From Ursus arctos (taxonomy: Eukaryota > Chordata > Mammalia > Carnivora > Ursidae), in NCBI RefSeq assembly GCF_023065955.2, contig NW_026622897.1, forward strand, positions 6,329,001-6,393,000: 64,000 bases of DNA. The letters are read 5' to 3'. The position numbers were made by a program, and so were the translations under genes. Within the stretch, counting starts at the first letter, position 1. The number at the start of each line of letters is the position of its first letter. Under the pieces are notes generated by a model, which worked only from the letters and a program-made list of their open reading frames with translations, made no database searches and was not told the DNA's origin. Below, piece by piece: positions 36,291 through 49,189 of this stretch.

Positions 36291-37429
36291 GAAGGATGGA
36301 GTAGGGTCTCTCAGCCAGAGAAGGCTAGAACAGGTACAGAATACATAAAATAGGAGAGAAGACAACAACTTAGAATGAGTTCCTAGGAGAGGGGCTCAGG
36401 CTGATATGATACACGGTGAGCCCAAACCACAGCATCAGTGACACTAGTAGGCAGGGAATAGGAGTACTGCTTGGCATAATAAACTTCAACAATTCTGGGA
36501 GTGGCAATGTAAATGTATTTGACAGAGAAACTTTTGGGCTTTTGTGCACATAAATCTATACAAAAGATTCAATTGACCTAAAAAAATACATTTTTCCTTC
36601 CTCTCTGGTTTATTCTTACTAAACCTGTAATTCAACCTTCTACCTTCCTAGAAAGTGATCTATAATTAGCAGTTTGGTAATAGGAGATACACTTACATAA
36701 TCACAATTCTGACTAATCAGGACTTGGGAGAAGACCTACTTATGTATAGATTAAGTAGGGTATAGTGTTAACAAATACCTGAAGAGGGTGTTTTAAAGAG
36801 AATAAGCGAAATATTAAGTGAGACACAAGGGAATATGAGTAGGAGTAATGAGATGACAGGCAGAAGAGAGTAAAGAGACTAGAGCAGCCCATGTTTGAGG
36901 TAAGAAGAAACATGACTAAAATCCAGAAGACTCAAATAAAATCATGCTATTTCTCTGAGAAGAGTATTTTATGAGTCTAAGAGACTCTAATATAAATGCA
37001 CAGGAAAGTGGAAGTGGAGTACACTTGTATGGCCATGGTATATTCTCAGTGAGGATGTCATACGTTAGTATTTTTATCTGTGCAAAAAACAAATCAAAAA
37101 CTAAAAAAAAAACCCCAAAACCAAACCAAAACAAAAAAATATCTGCAGTGTTGATATGAAAGTTCTAGTTTAACACAGTTGCTTATCTCTCAAAGATATC
37201 AGGTCTCTGCATGGTACACCACCCATTGCTGCCCAGAACATTCCCAGTGTCAGTTCTCGACTAACAATTTGTGTAGCTTTGCAAGGGTTAGAGAACCAGG
37301 AGAAAGATACTTAACTCAAACTAATCTATGTGTTCATGTCCACATAATAATTGAGGATATGCTCAGCTGTGTTAAACATTTACAAGAATTTATTTATTTA
37401 ATTCTTAAGCTAATCCTTTAAAGTATGTT
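36291..37429. other. Unassigned sequence
   Basis: A- and CA-rich stretch at 37085-37140 is the only notable feature. Confidence 0.4.
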
Positions 37430-37735
37430 CCCCTACCTGGTAGTTTAGATTATTGCTTCCAATTATTTTCTGTTCTCCCCAACAGAGAACAAACATTGGC
37501 TACAGGCTTGAATACTTGACTTTCTCCATTGCTCATTTCCCACTGCCATGCTGTAATATTTTCCAGGTATAAACTGTCCCTTTAGCCTGGATCTCAGAAT
37601 AATCTGCATCAGGCATCGTCATGTATGAAGCACAGCTAACACAGCATGAGCAAGATATAGACCTGTATTGTCTGAAATCACTAAGACTTGCAAGTTGTTA
37701 CACAGTATAATCTAGTGGGAACTGACTAATATATT
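37430..37735 (+). mobile_element. MLT1-like LTR remnant
   Basis: Ends with GTTGTTACACAGTATAATCT then GGAACTGACTAATA, the usual 3' end of MLT1-type LTRs. The rest is strongly diverged. Confidence 0.5.
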
Positions 37736-38189
37736 TTATTCCTATTTTGTACATGATAAAATTGAGCCATTGAAAATTATAAAAGGTATAAAATTGGCTG
37801 TGAGTGTACAATTAAAGAGTGGTGGACCTGAGAGCCCTCACAATCCCTAAGCTCTCTTAACTTTTAGTATTTGGGTTCAACAGATCTTTTGTAAACCTCC
37901 TTCTGTCCTGATTATTCCAGTCCAGCCATTTGCAATTCTACGTAACCCACTGATGGAGACTCATTGGGATATCATACCTAGATTGAACTCTTTGGAAAGC
38001 TGGAGTGAGACAAAGTCATTTGTTAATACAATCATGTACATGATCACTTTCTTCACTGAAAATATAAAGGACATCATTTGGTTTACTGATAAGCTCTTGG
38101 GAGCACTTTATTAATACTGGGCTTTATTTTATAGAGTTCCACATCTGTTTAATGACTGATATTTTCTGGGCCAATATTCTCTGGGCTTA

Positions 38190-38420
38190 TGATCCTTGTT
38201 GTAATGGAAAAAGGATCGGAAATGAGAAGAACAAGGTTCCAGTCCTGGTAACATCACTTGTCAAATTTCAACCTGGGATAAACCACTTATCTTCCCATAA
38301 CTTCATTCACATTATTTGTGAAGTAAGGATAGTAATTCCTCTGATATAGCCTAAGACAGTCATCAAAGAGATTAAATGAGACATGTGATACTGCTTTATC
38401 TATTATAAAGATCCACATGC
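38190..38420 (+). mobile_element. MIR SINE
   Basis: AACAAGGTTCCAGTCCTGGT, ATTTGTGAAGTAAGGATAGT and AGAGATTAAATGAGACATGT match the middle and 3' part of MIR. Confidence 0.6.
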
Positions 38421-38599
38421 AAACATAAATGGTTATTCATTGGAGACAGGGAAGAAAGAGTGGTTAGAGAAGAGGAAAAATTCTTTGCTATATACAAGGT
38501 TTCTGCTCTTGCAGCTATGTATACAGTAACCAGCTTTCTGGTGATATGCATGTATCAAAATCAGCAATCAAACTTAGAGATGGTTCAAGAACTCATCTT

Positions 38600-39480
38600 T
38601 TCATTTTCAGAAACATATATTGAGGGTCTTCCGTGTGCCAAGCTTTGGTTTAGATGTTAGAAATACAGCAGAAAACAGAACAAGGTCCCTCCTATGGTAT
38701 ACATTTTAGTGAAGAGTGACAGACAACAGGACAGGCACAAAATAAACAAATACATAATAAGTAGAATTTCAGTAGTGACCAGTTCTATGGAGAAATTAAA
38801 AAATAGAGGCTGAGTTGGGGTCAAGAGATGGAAAGACAGCTAAGATGGCCTGGAAGATACTGGTGAGAGGATGGGGGAAGAGCCTACTAACCAAGAAAAA
38901 AATGCAGTTGCAGAGGCACTGAGGTAGAAATGCAAGACAAATATGGTTCAAGCACAATTCAAGGGAACCTAGTCATGTAGGAGTGCCAAGAGGCTCCATT
39001 TTTATAGGACTTTTAGGCTAGGAGATGTGTCTTCACTTGTTTTAAGTGTAGTTGGAAATCACTGCACAGCTAAATTCTGCAGAGTGATGTGATCCTGTTT
39101 ACATTTTTTTCAAAGATCACCTTTGATTTCTGTGCAGAATGTGGACAGAAGTGGGTCAAGCAAAGAGACTGGGAGATCAGTGAAGAGGAGAGGCAGTAAT
39201 CGGGTAGAAGGTGCCTGTGATCCCCTGGAGTGGAACACCGTGCTGGTTTGGATCTGCAGTGTAAAGGAAAGAAAAACCAACAAGGATTTCAGGATGGATT
39301 AGGATTTTGGCATTTTGCTAGATTAGGAAGACTTGTGAAGGAACCACCTGGGATGGGTGGGCAGTGATCAAGAGGTTTCTTTTGGATACCATTCTAGATG
39401 ACTGTTACAACATCCAAAGGGACAGATGTAGTAAGCAGGTAGATGTCTAGTCTGGAGATCAAAGGAAAGATTTAGGCAAG
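38600..39480 (-). mobile_element. L2 fragment
   Basis: Minus-strand L2 from the 3' end (TATATTGAGGGTCTTCCGTG) through GAAATACAGCAGAAAACAGA, AGTGATGTGATCCTGTTTAC and further to about 39480. Confidence 0.72.
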
Positions 39481-40886
39481 GGATATGAATGAGAGATTAA
39501 TCAGTATATTTAAATCCCCCAAATTGATGAGAGTATAGATGAAAGAAGATAAAGGAAAATCCTGGAGCAAGACAATATTTAGACCCAGAAACCTCCTATC
39601 ACCCACACAGAAATAGCACACTAGCTAAACAATAAATATTTGGTAAATGAATAAATTTGTTACCATAGGGGCTGCCTAATTTGTTAGGAAAAACACTTAA
39701 TATGCCATGTCTGGGCCAACACATTTGATTTATCTATTAAAATATGCTAGATTTGTCATTCTTATCTTATGCTAACAAATGCTCTGGATTGGAAAACTTT
39801 AAGTCTTCATTTTCTTTTTTTCTTTTTTTTTTTTTTTAAAGATTTTATTTATTTATTCGACAGAGATAGAGACAGCCAGCGAGAGAGGGAACACAAGCAG
39901 GGGGAGTGGGAGAGGAAGAAGCAGGCTCATAGCGGAAGAGCCTGATGTGGGGCTCGATCCCATAACGCCGGGATCACGCCCTGAGCCGAAGGCAGACGCT
40001 TAACCGCTGTGCCACCCAGGCGCCCCTAAGTCTTCATTTTCTTATATCATGCCAATGATTTTCACCCACTCTCAAACAGTCTCTGTAATACCGGTAGTTT
40101 TTGCCATTCTCCTGGCCTAGAGCAAAGGGAAGTTGTGAGCTGATTGTGTTTATTGTCCTTTCAGGTACAGATGTGAAGTGGAGGTTTTCCTTTATTTTCC
40201 CCATCTGTCTTGCACATCCAGGTGATCAGATCATTGCTCTGGGGAGCTTTTGAATATCCTGGGTTGCCATAATTTGGAAAGGGCTGAGCAAAATATTAGC
40301 CCAGACAAATGACACTTCTACTCAATTATCAGTGTGCCATAGGGAATCAGATATAGTTGGGAGGCAGCCCATACAGGATGGTTATAGTAGGTTAATAGAA
40401 CTTCATCCTGAAGGAAATTCACATTGCTTATTTGAGCTGCAACAGAAGACCTTTTGTATACTGACTTGGCTCCCACTTTTGATTAAAGACACCCATGTGG
40501 ACAGATTTGGGGTGTTCTCTAGTTGCTGATTCCTCTCTGCTCCATGAAGTGGAGCATCATCCTTCATGGTTATGCCATCTCTAATTCCCACCCCACCCCC
40601 CCAATCATCAGCTCTGCAAATTCTTATCTATCCTCATGTTTGAAGTTGTATGGCTCTTGAACTATTTGCTCTCTTTCCCATGTGCTATTTATACATAAAT
40701 ATTGTGTTTCTTATTGCAGGAATTTTTTCTTGTTGCTCTTCAAAGCTAAACTCCTGGTATTCAAGAACATCACTTTACTTTCAAGAGATGACTGTCTTTA
40801 CCATGATTTTGATATTTTATTCCACAGGTGGAATTGGCATTTCTTTTAGATATCCTCCTAAGGCTATTAATGAAATTGAAGTAATT
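39481..40886. other. Unassigned sequence around a SINE
   Basis: Apart from the SINE at 39817-40026 nothing is recognised. A short L2-like end (AAACAATAAATATTTGGTAA) lies near 39628. Confidence 0.4.
39817..40026 (-). mobile_element. Young CAN-SINE
   Basis: Complete SINE with GGGCGCCTGGGTGGCACAGC head on the minus strand and a long A-rich tail. It is flanked by a perfect 17-bp duplication TAAGTCTTCATTTTCTT (39800-39816 and 40027-40043). It differs from the copy at 35223 by only a few bases over the body. Confidence 0.95.
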
Positions 40887-41065
40887 GGTACCTGGGTGGC
40901 TCAGTCGGTTAAGTGCTTTCAGCTCAGGTCATGTTCCCGGGGTCCTGGGATCGAGTCCCAAGTCAGGCTCCCTGCTCAGAGGGGTGCCTGCTTCTCCCTC
41001 TGCCACTCTCTTGCTCGTCCTCTCTCTCTGTCTTTCAAATAAATAAGTAAAATTAAAAAAGAAAA
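40887..41065 (+). mobile_element. CAN-SINE
   Basis: Plus-strand SINE with a small deletion in the tRNA-like part (GGTTAAGTGCTTTCAGCTC). It is flanked by the perfect 15-bp duplication GAAATTGAAGTAATT (40872-40886 and 41066-41080). Confidence 0.93.
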
Positions 41066-41359
41066 GAAATTGAAGTAATTATTAGTGGTGGGCAGGAGAG
41101 AAAACAGGGTAACCAGGAAAAAGTGGGAAGAAAAATCTTAGGTAATATTAGAAAGAGCATCCATTGGTAAAATATTATTCAATATTATACTACCATATCT
41201 TTACTTTGTTTTCTTATGTTTTAAAGGAAACTTGTAGGGCAAGAAATATGCTTTCTAACATACAGAGAGCAAGGAGGCTTTACCACTCTCCTACATTCTT
41301 TATCTATACTATATAAAATTCCTCTCTGAGAGAGAAGACCCTAAATGACTCCATTATGT

Positions 41360-41735
41360 CATGGTTTGAGTTTCTGCAGAAGCAAACCCTGAGCTAAAGA
41401 TTTTAGTGCAGTAGAGAGATAAGGGAAGAGAATGATGTCCTTCCAGGTACATTAACGAGCAGGTTACCACAGAGGACAACTGAGGCTCAAATACTGCTGA
41501 GAATCTTGGGAGGTTGTGTGGCATGTGCTTCAAAAGGGCATGGAAGGAATGAGGAAGCTTTGTCATTTGGCTCTCATCCTTCATTGGCTGAGTTCTTTAG
41601 GAAATCAACTGACTGATATTCCAGCCTGCCTTGCGTGAGCCTATCATATCAGAAAAAAGTAGAGAGATGCAGATGCTTATAGTAGAAACTGTCGGCACCC
41701 TTAAGAACTGTGAATGCCAAGGCGGTATGTGTGGC
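41360..41735 (-). mobile_element. Possible LTR remnant
   Basis: GAGTTTCTGCAGAAGCAAAC CCTGAG at the left edge resembles the reverse of the LTR-like end at 4.5 kb. Assignment uncertain. Confidence 0.3.
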
Positions 41736-44097
41736 GCACTTAACCTCTAAATCTCAGTAGCTTACCAACAACAAAACACTTTTTCTCACTAGTACTGCAT
41801 GTACATCACACGTTGGCATGATAGTCTGTCTATTCAGTGACATCTTCTCTTCAGGATGAGGCTGACTGAAAGTTGATGGTCTTCGTGACAGAAGGAAATG
41901 GAGCTCTGGAGGATAAGACACAAATGATTAAATTCTCCTGCCTGGAAACAGTAGATGTCACTTCTTCTGACCACTCATTGGCTGGAAATAGTCACATGAT
42001 TCCTCTCAAAAACAAGGGAGCCAGGAAATTCAGTTTTGTATATGCCTGAAAAAGAGAGAGAGAGGGATGTAAATAAGCAGCACAACTTATCACAGTTTTC
42101 TCTTCTGAAGAATATTTGGTTAACATTCCTTCACACATGCAAATATACTCACCCTCTCCCTAAGGAAAACTACACGAAATCCTCTCCAGTCACAGAATTA
42201 GGAAACCCGTTCCTTCCCCATGCACCCAGTAGACCGTGGGGCAACAGGAATAAGATACTTGCAATAAAGACTCCCATTTGGAAATGGAAACGATGGAAAT
42301 ACAAAGCTGAATCTGATCTGTGGTAATTCTGATATCATACTGAACAGACACTTGAAGGGGCTTCCTATGGGGAGAAGAAAGATTCCTTGCTTGAATTGCA
42401 CTTCTTCCAAGAAGAGCTCCCTTGTCTGTTTCCTGCATGAAATATGTCTCTACATTCTGGGATATCATTCATTTTCCATAATCCTTTTTGGTGAGATTTA
42501 AAATGAGAGTTGGGGCTATGCCCTTCTTGAAGAATGAGTAGATTTCTTAGGCTGAATCTTTGCCATAGAAAGTTGAGGGCCCACAGGTTAAGTCTTAAGC
42601 AAGCATGGTCTCCTTTACTCTAGACTAATACAACAAACAAACAAACTCAACAACTTAAGTTTCTTACGAATATTTGATTTACACTGTTCCATTTGTCAAT
42701 AATCCCACTTAAAATTCTTTTCAAGATACATTTTCATGTCTGGCATCTTTCTTTTCCAAATCCTTACTCCTTGCCTTTGCCTATTTTGTTGAAGGTATTT
42801 GGAACATATGAGGCTCACACTGTCAGTCTTTTTTCCCCTGTAAATCATTTTATCCAATTGAAAGGATTTACTGTGGCTACCTTAATCCATTCAGAGATTT
42901 TTAAACAGTCAGCATAATAACCACATCCTTGATTTGATTCTTGCTGCAAATTTGAATTTTAAATCTATGTTACTCAAAGCATTTTTCAATTTTATCTATC
43001 ATTATTTGAAGTAGGAAGCAATTATCTCCACTGTATTTATAAGTTTCCAAAATTGCAGGGACACCCCCCCCTTTTTCTTTCATTCCTTCTTGAAATCTGG
43101 CCAATTCTTTTTTCTGTTCTTTTTTCTGATAGCTTGCTGAACACAGCTACTAGCAACCAATCCATACAAATAACACTGTTTTACAACCTTTTCCCTGTTG
43201 CTAAAAGTTCATTAAGTGCATGCTTGGCTCCCCAAGTTATTGTAGACAATCAGTTCTCCTAAATGTCTTGCCAGTGTATAATATGGGAAGCTACCCTTCT
43301 AACTCTTGAGAATAGTTTTCTTTCCACCCACCACCTGATTCCTAAGCTAACGGCACATACTTTTCATGTTTTTTGTGATGTTGCTCCACTTCTAGATAAG
43401 CACATCTGCATCAGTCACTGTAGTCTAAGTTACGCTGTGATAGGACTACCTCCTACTTCGAAAATTTCAGTGTTGCAAAATAACAGCTTTATTTCTTAAT
43501 CATGCTTTTACGTCCATCATAGTTTTGCTGGGAGATTTTCTTAGTGTCATCTTGTTCTAATTACATGCTGATGGGGAAGCCATCATCTTGAAATTTGTCA
43601 TTGCAAAGTGAAAACGTGGCCTGGGAAGTCTTACACAACAATTAAATGTTCCAGTCCCAAATGGACATACATGTCACTTCTGCTCACAACTCCTTAACCA
43701 GAAACTGTCATTTGGTGCTGTCTAGTCACCGAAGGGTCATGAAATTCCGATTTCCCTCTGCCTGGAAAGAGAAAATAACCTAATGCTTATTAAACAGAGC
43801 AATGACTACCAGAGTCAATTATATGTTTGAAGCAGAACAAATTTGTTTAATATAATAAAGTTTGCTACTTATCTGCATGTAGGTTGCTAAAAAGGATTTT
43901 CTTAACTCAGATTTTAAGCTGTATTTGTGTGTCTCACTCTAACAAGGAAACTGAAGAATAGCTTGAAAAATAATTAGTTGAAATTTTATTTCTTGGTCTT
44001 TTGCTGTTTGATGATTTTGAAAGATTAAAATTGTACTGTTGGTATTGTGTAGTGTGTAGACCAATATTGCCTGTAATAAAGATTTCATATTTCATTT
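41736..44097. other. Mostly unassigned sequence
   Basis: 41736-42020 (AATCTCAGTAGCTTACCAAC to AAACAAGGGAGCCAGGAAAT) looks like an old dispersed repeat of undetermined family. 42020-44097 shows no recognisable repeat or gene. Confidence 0.4.
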
Positions 44098-44332
44098 TAT
44101 TTTTATTTTTAAATTTTTTTGAGAGAGAGAGAGTATGAGCTGGCAGGGGTGGGGGTTGGGGATGTGGAGAACAGAATGAGAGGGAAAGAGAGAGAATCTT
44201 AAGCAGACTCCGTGCCCAGTGCAGAGCCCAACATGGGGTTTGATCTCACAACACTGAGATCAAGACCCTGAGATCATGACTTGAGCTGAAATCAAGAGTC
44301 AGACACTTAATCGACTGATCCACTCAGGTGCT
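44098..44332 (-). mobile_element. Older CAN-SINE
   Basis: Minus-strand SINE with GAGAGAGAGAGAG tract, the TCTTAAGCAGACTC block and a diverged head ending near 44332. The flanks TAAAGATTTCATATTT and TAAGATTTTGTATTTT are an imperfect duplication, consistent with age. Confidence 0.85.
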
Positions 44333-45778
44333 CTAAGATTTTGTATTTTAAAAAGTGGGGTAGAGCCCGAGCAGAGGAGGTACACACTGCTCTCTCCCCC
44401 TCCTAGTGGAGGGGAGGTGGAGAAGCAACCATCCTTTACCATCTGAGTATGTTCAGCAGGCGTCACCTGCTAACGCAGCCATACCTACTTGCGGTCGTTC
44501 GCCAGCTCCTAACTGCTTGGGAATATAGGACCTGGAGACTTTGAAGTTTCAGAAACACAAAATGTTAGTGCTTGAGGGAGCTTTCGATATCATTTAACCC
44601 AATTTCTATTAATGGTGGACATTAATTATTTATACTACTAATAATTACCACTTATTGAGTATTGTGTGTCAGAAACTGTTTTAAGCAGTTCATATTTGTT
44701 TTTTTATTTAATCCTCCAACCAAACCAATGAAGAGATATTGTTATTACTGCTTGCCTCATGTTATATATTAAAAAGCTTCGGCTGAAAGAGGGCCACTGA
44801 CTTGCCTAAATTAGCACGAACAGCCAGTGCTAGGTCTTGGACTCAAATGCAAATCCATCTGGTTCCAATATCCTTGTTGAACATTACAGGATACCTCCTC
44901 CTATGACAGTAGCTCACCTGTCATTATTAGATTTTTCATTTTCAGTACCTTCTATTTTAATACAGTAATATATTATCAGAATTTGTTTTTCCCTCGTGAT
45001 ATTAAAAAGAAATATCTGAGTTATGTGATAAGCATAAAGAAATACCTTTGCTGAACTGATTCCAGTAAAGACTGAATCCCCAAATCCCAAGATGTTTAAT
45101 TATTGTGTCCAGATGCTGGGATGACAAGTTTTATTTACATGTCCCTCATTTGTTTCCATGCTTGGTTTGGTTCCTTTTTGCTCTGCAACTGTCCTTGGGG
45201 GCATTTCTACTTAATAGAATAACAAGATCAATAAGCAAGGCTGTTTTATTAGCCTCAACAAATGGCAGAATAACTGGCCTGATGGTCACATTTTTGTAGA
45301 TCTGTTACCAGGATTTGGATGTTCTGTGTTTTGTAATAGCCATTTCTCAGGGAATGCAGATTGAAAGATTTAAAGAGTCCTGATGAAATTATGTAAACCC
45401 CTGGACCCAGTCATACTTGAGGTTAGGTAATACCGTATTCTCCCTGATAAAGTCTTTTTTTTTCTCTTAAGGTATTTCAAGTATTATAATTAGTTATATC
45501 GTGTTGTTGCCTTAATTCACACAGTCAAGGTCCATTAGATATACTTTCTCTTTCTTATGAATAAATAGTTTCTTCTAACACAAATCTATAAGAAGAGGTA
45601 CTCTAAAGGACACAGATTAGTTCTTATCTCTACATTATAAGGCCTCTATTTGCATTAATTTAGCAATTTGGCAACATCACCTCTCACTCTACACAGCGAT
45701 ACTCACTTCAAAATTACTTGCATACGATGTTACACTTTTATAACGTCTTTTATTGGAGGTCTTCATAATAAAGAATCT
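44333..45778. other. Mostly unassigned sequence
   Basis: 44340-44540 is locally GC-richer than its surroundings. A MIR lies at 44640-44880. Nothing else recognised. Confidence 0.4.
44640..44880 (-). mobile_element. MIR SINE
   Basis: Reverse MIR: CCACTTATTGAGTATTGTGT, TTTATTTAATCCTCCAACCA, GGCCACTGACTTGCCTAAAT and GCTAGGTCTTGGACTCAAAT. Confidence 0.68.
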
Positions 45779-46272
45779 GTATTAGTTTCCTATAACTGGT
45801 GTGACAAATTATCACGAATTTAGTGACTTAAAACTATGCAAATTTATTCTTACTATTTTAGGGGTCAGAATTCAGAAATCAGTATCATTGGGTGAAAGTG
45901 AAGGTGTCAGCGGGGCAGGACTGTGCCCCCTTGGTGGCTTTAGGTGAATCCTTTTCCAGCTTCTTTGCATTTATTTGTTTATAGCCCTTCTTCCATCCCA
46001 AACGCCAGTGGCATTGAATCTTCAAATCTCTGCTCAGTTACATCACTTTCTCCGCTGTGGCAGTATTCCCTTCTGACCACCTCTTATAATGATGCTTGTG
46101 ATTATATTTAGGGTTCTGATAATTCAGGATAATCTCCCCATGTCAAGATCCTTAATTTAACATATTTTGCCATATAAAATAATATTTACTCTTTCGCCAC
46201 ATAAGGCAAAAATTACAGGTTCTAGGTAATAGGAAGTAAGTATCTTTGGGGCGCATTAGTTAGCTTCAGTGC
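45779..46272 (-). mobile_element. MLT1-type solo LTR (ERVL-MaLR)
   Basis: Begins GTATTAGTTTCCTATAACTG and contains AATTTAGTGACTTAAAACTA, ATTCAGGATAATCTCCCCAT and CATATTTTGCCATATAAAAT. This is an old non-coding LTR with no internal genes nearby. Confidence 0.7.
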
Positions 46273-46699
46273 CCCATAGAAATTGTTTCTCTCTCTGTTG
46301 TAAAGCCTGATTTGAGGACATTGTCTTCTTATATATATTTCTATATACGAGGAATGCAATTTTGAATTTCATATTGAAAAAATATTTCTCTTAAATAATA
46401 AGTGAGCTTTTTTCTTTATTTTATATTAATTATGATGGCCCCATTTCAGTCTTTTTAAAAAAGATACCAGGTAATGTGCTTGAGATGGAAGTTACTTATA
46501 GGCCAGAAAAAAAAAAGGTAAATGTGTGAATAAGGTAAAATAAAATATGTTGGCGAGTGATATAAACCATGTTTTCATAGGGTGAAGTAAGGGTTCCTGG
46601 GAGAGGTGATATTTGAATTGGGTTTTTCAGGTAAAAAATTTGCATAGAAGAGGGAAGTAACATAAACGAACGGACATAAATGAATTCCGAATTGAGGGA
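46273..46699. other. Unassigned sequence
   Basis: No gene or repeat recognised. Confidence 0.4.
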
Positions 46700-47390
46700 A
46701 GCGTTAATTCATTATTTAATAAAGAGTCTTCTGGCCCATTCTGGGCAGTGGGGATGCCCAAACGAACAAGAGAGATAAACTACCCCCCTGCAGTATTTGT
46801 ATTCACAAAAGAGGAGGTAGACAGCAAACTTAAGCAAATAAATGTATAGTCAACATAATAACAAGATGAAGAGAACTGCCACACCTGAGGAAGGAGACGT
46901 GGTGTGCACAGCTAGAGTAGTGGTTCCCGGGGGGAGGGGGTGATTTTGTCCCCTCTCGGACATTTAGTAATTACACAGAGACATTCTTGGTTGCCAAAAC
47001 GGGAGAAGTGCTACTGGCATCTAGTGGTTAGAGGTCTGGGATGCTGCCAAGCATCCTACAATGCATGGGACAGACTCCCAGACAAAGAATTATCTGGCCC
47101 ATATGTCAGTAGTGCTGAGGTTTAGGAGCTCAGGGCTAGAGGATGAGAGTGAACTCGGTAGGATTTGAAGTCACTGAGGTTAGCAAAAGCCTGCTCATAA
47201 GAGCCTCTGGACATCGGTAACCATTTGGGTTTCATTCCATGTATACTGGGAAGTTGTCAGAAGACTTCAGTCAGGGAAGCCAAATGATCTGATTTGCATT
47301 TTAAATAGTCACTTTAGCTGTTGGGTGTAGAAGGAACTGTAGCTGATGCCACAGGGATCAGGAAGAACAATAAGGTTATTAAAATAATGC
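46700..47390 (-). mobile_element. L2 fragment interrupted by MER20
   Basis: Minus-strand L2: GGGCAGTGGGGATGCCCAAA and AGCAAACTTAAGCAAATAAA before the MER20, and TTTGCATTTTAAATAGTCAC after it. The order across the DNA transposon is consistent with one element. Confidence 0.68.
46918..47133 (+). mobile_element. MER20 (hAT-Charlie DNA transposon)
   Basis: 216 bp matching MER20 over its whole length (TAGTGGTTCCC, GTGCTACTGGCATCTAGTGG, GCATCCTACAATGCATGGGA, AAGAATTATCTGGCCCATAT). An 8-bp flank AGCTAGAG (46910-46917) against GGCTAGAG (47134-47141) fits the 8-bp hAT duplication with one change. It is non-autonomous and encodes no protein. Confidence 0.85.
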
Positions 47391-47399
47391 ATGTGAGCT

Positions 47400-47935
47400 A
47401 GTCATGACAAGCATGAGGCTTTTAAAATAGGCCTTCAAATTCTTGGATACTCCTCCCTTCAAGAGATAGAACTTAATTCCCCTTACCTTGAGTGTGGACC
47501 ATATTTAGTGATTTTTCTTTAACAGAATATGATGGAAGTGACAGTGTGACTTCTGAGGTGAGGTCATAAAAGACGTTGTATCTTCCTCCTTGCTTCATCT
47601 CTGGGGGAAGCCAGATGACATGTTATAAGGACACACAAGCCCTATGGGGACGTGCATGTGGTGAGGAACTGAGACCTCTGTCCAGTACCGCACAAGGGGC
47701 TAAGGCTTCTGCTAAAGCCATGTGAATAAGCCATCTTGGGAGCAAGTGCTGGAGGCCCAGTCAAGCCTTCAGATTCCTGCAACCCTGGTTGACATCTTGG
47801 CAGCAACTGCATGAGATCCTGAGCCACAGCCCCCAGTTAGACCACTCCTAATTCCCAACTCACAACAACCGTGAGTTGATAAATATTTATTGGGGTTTTG
47901 GGGTATTTTGTTATGCTGCAAAAGGTAACCAAATA
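47400..47935 (+). mobile_element. MLT1-like LTR
   Basis: From TTCAAATTCTTGGATACTCC to TTTTGGGGTATTTTGTTATG, the order expected of an MLT1-type LTR in the plus direction. Non-coding. Confidence 0.6.
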
Positions 47936-48238
47936 CAGGCAAGGAACCAGGGTCAGCGAAGGTCCTGCCGAAGGCAGAAGGAATATGGAATGGGTAGTAG
48001 AGGAAGGCAGTTGTGAATACCAGTTACAACAATGTTACCAAATATAGAACAAAGAGTGTCGTAGTTATAAATCTCTCTTTGTTAATTTGATGTGCTCATG
48101 TATATATTAACCAAATATTCTTGTTTTCTTCCTCTCCCAGTTCACCACCATCTAATATAAGATGTGTTAATAACAGTTAACTTTATACACAAGATTTAAG
48201 TAACAGGAATGGAAATAGCTATAAGAATGAACGTCACC

Positions 48239-48369
48239 ACGGGCGTTAAGGAGGACACGTGATGTAATGAGCACTGGGTATTATATAAGACTGATGAATC
48301 ACTGAACTCTACCTTTGAAACTAATAATATACTACGTGTTAATTAATTGAATTTAAATAAATTTAGAAA
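48239..48369 (+). mobile_element. Short L1 3' end of the second 3' UTR type
   Basis: 131 bp: GGGCGTTAAGGAGGACACGT to AATTGAATTTAAATAAATT. It is flanked by 16-bp AAGAATGAACGTCACC (48223-48238) and 48370-48385 with one mismatch. Confidence 0.9.
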
Positions 48370-48385
48370 AAGAATGAACATCACC

Positions 48386-49189
48386 CAAACACAAAAAAAG
48401 GGCTTTGTCTCCTTTTTTGGGGAAAAGGTTAGCGTGTTTTCATTTGTAGGTGGGACCTGTCTCATGTTAGGTGGAAGCATATTTTCGTTACTCTCTTTAT
48501 TTGGAAATTAGTATGGCTGTGTTTTAAAGAGGGGTATATGGGCACCAAGTTGGCAAGGTGTGTACTATGGTGGCCTTGTAATGGGTCAACTTGCCTCAGC
48601 TGACCTCAGTTTCCCAGATTACTCTATATGTTTTTGGTTAAAGTGAGCCACAAGAGAGATGTTTTTAGAATGAAATTTGGAGGGCAGAAGTAAAATTACA
48701 GCCATTTTGGTTTTTATACTCAGTAGTTGGAGACAGCAAGTTTGCAGCTTACATACCTTGTTGCTTATTTGCTGGAGCACCTTGTTAGTGTGGGGCATCA
48801 ACCATGCCTGAAACTACTTGATCTTCCCCTGGATTTTTTTTTTTTTTTTTTTTGTCATCTTTTCTGACCTGAGGGCCAGGTGTATATTTAGCTCTGTAAT
48901 AAAGGGCACTAGCTTCTCCTGCAGGATAACCATGTTAGCAAGGTTGGAGGCAGGGGCAACTGACATGGGGTCCATTTCACCCTGTGGGTTCCCTCCTGCT
49001 CACTCATTTTATGTCTATATTCCCTTCCTGCCTACTGCCTAAACTGTAGTTTTTCAGCTCTTGCAGCAGATGCAAAGACAACAGCTCTTAAGAGACTGTT
49101 TAACCAGCTAGACTAATTGAGTAAGATCAGATTCTTGTGACAGATCACAGATACACACACAGGCACACTCACACCCTTGTAGATTATCT
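48386..49189. other. Unassigned sequence
   Basis: T-run at 48833-48853. No coding signal. Confidence 0.4.

Noticed and set aside
40650..41042. 130-codon plus-strand ORF with a hydrophobic start
   Set aside because: The last third is a translated SINE and the first part matches no family I recognise; no splice or promoter evidence.
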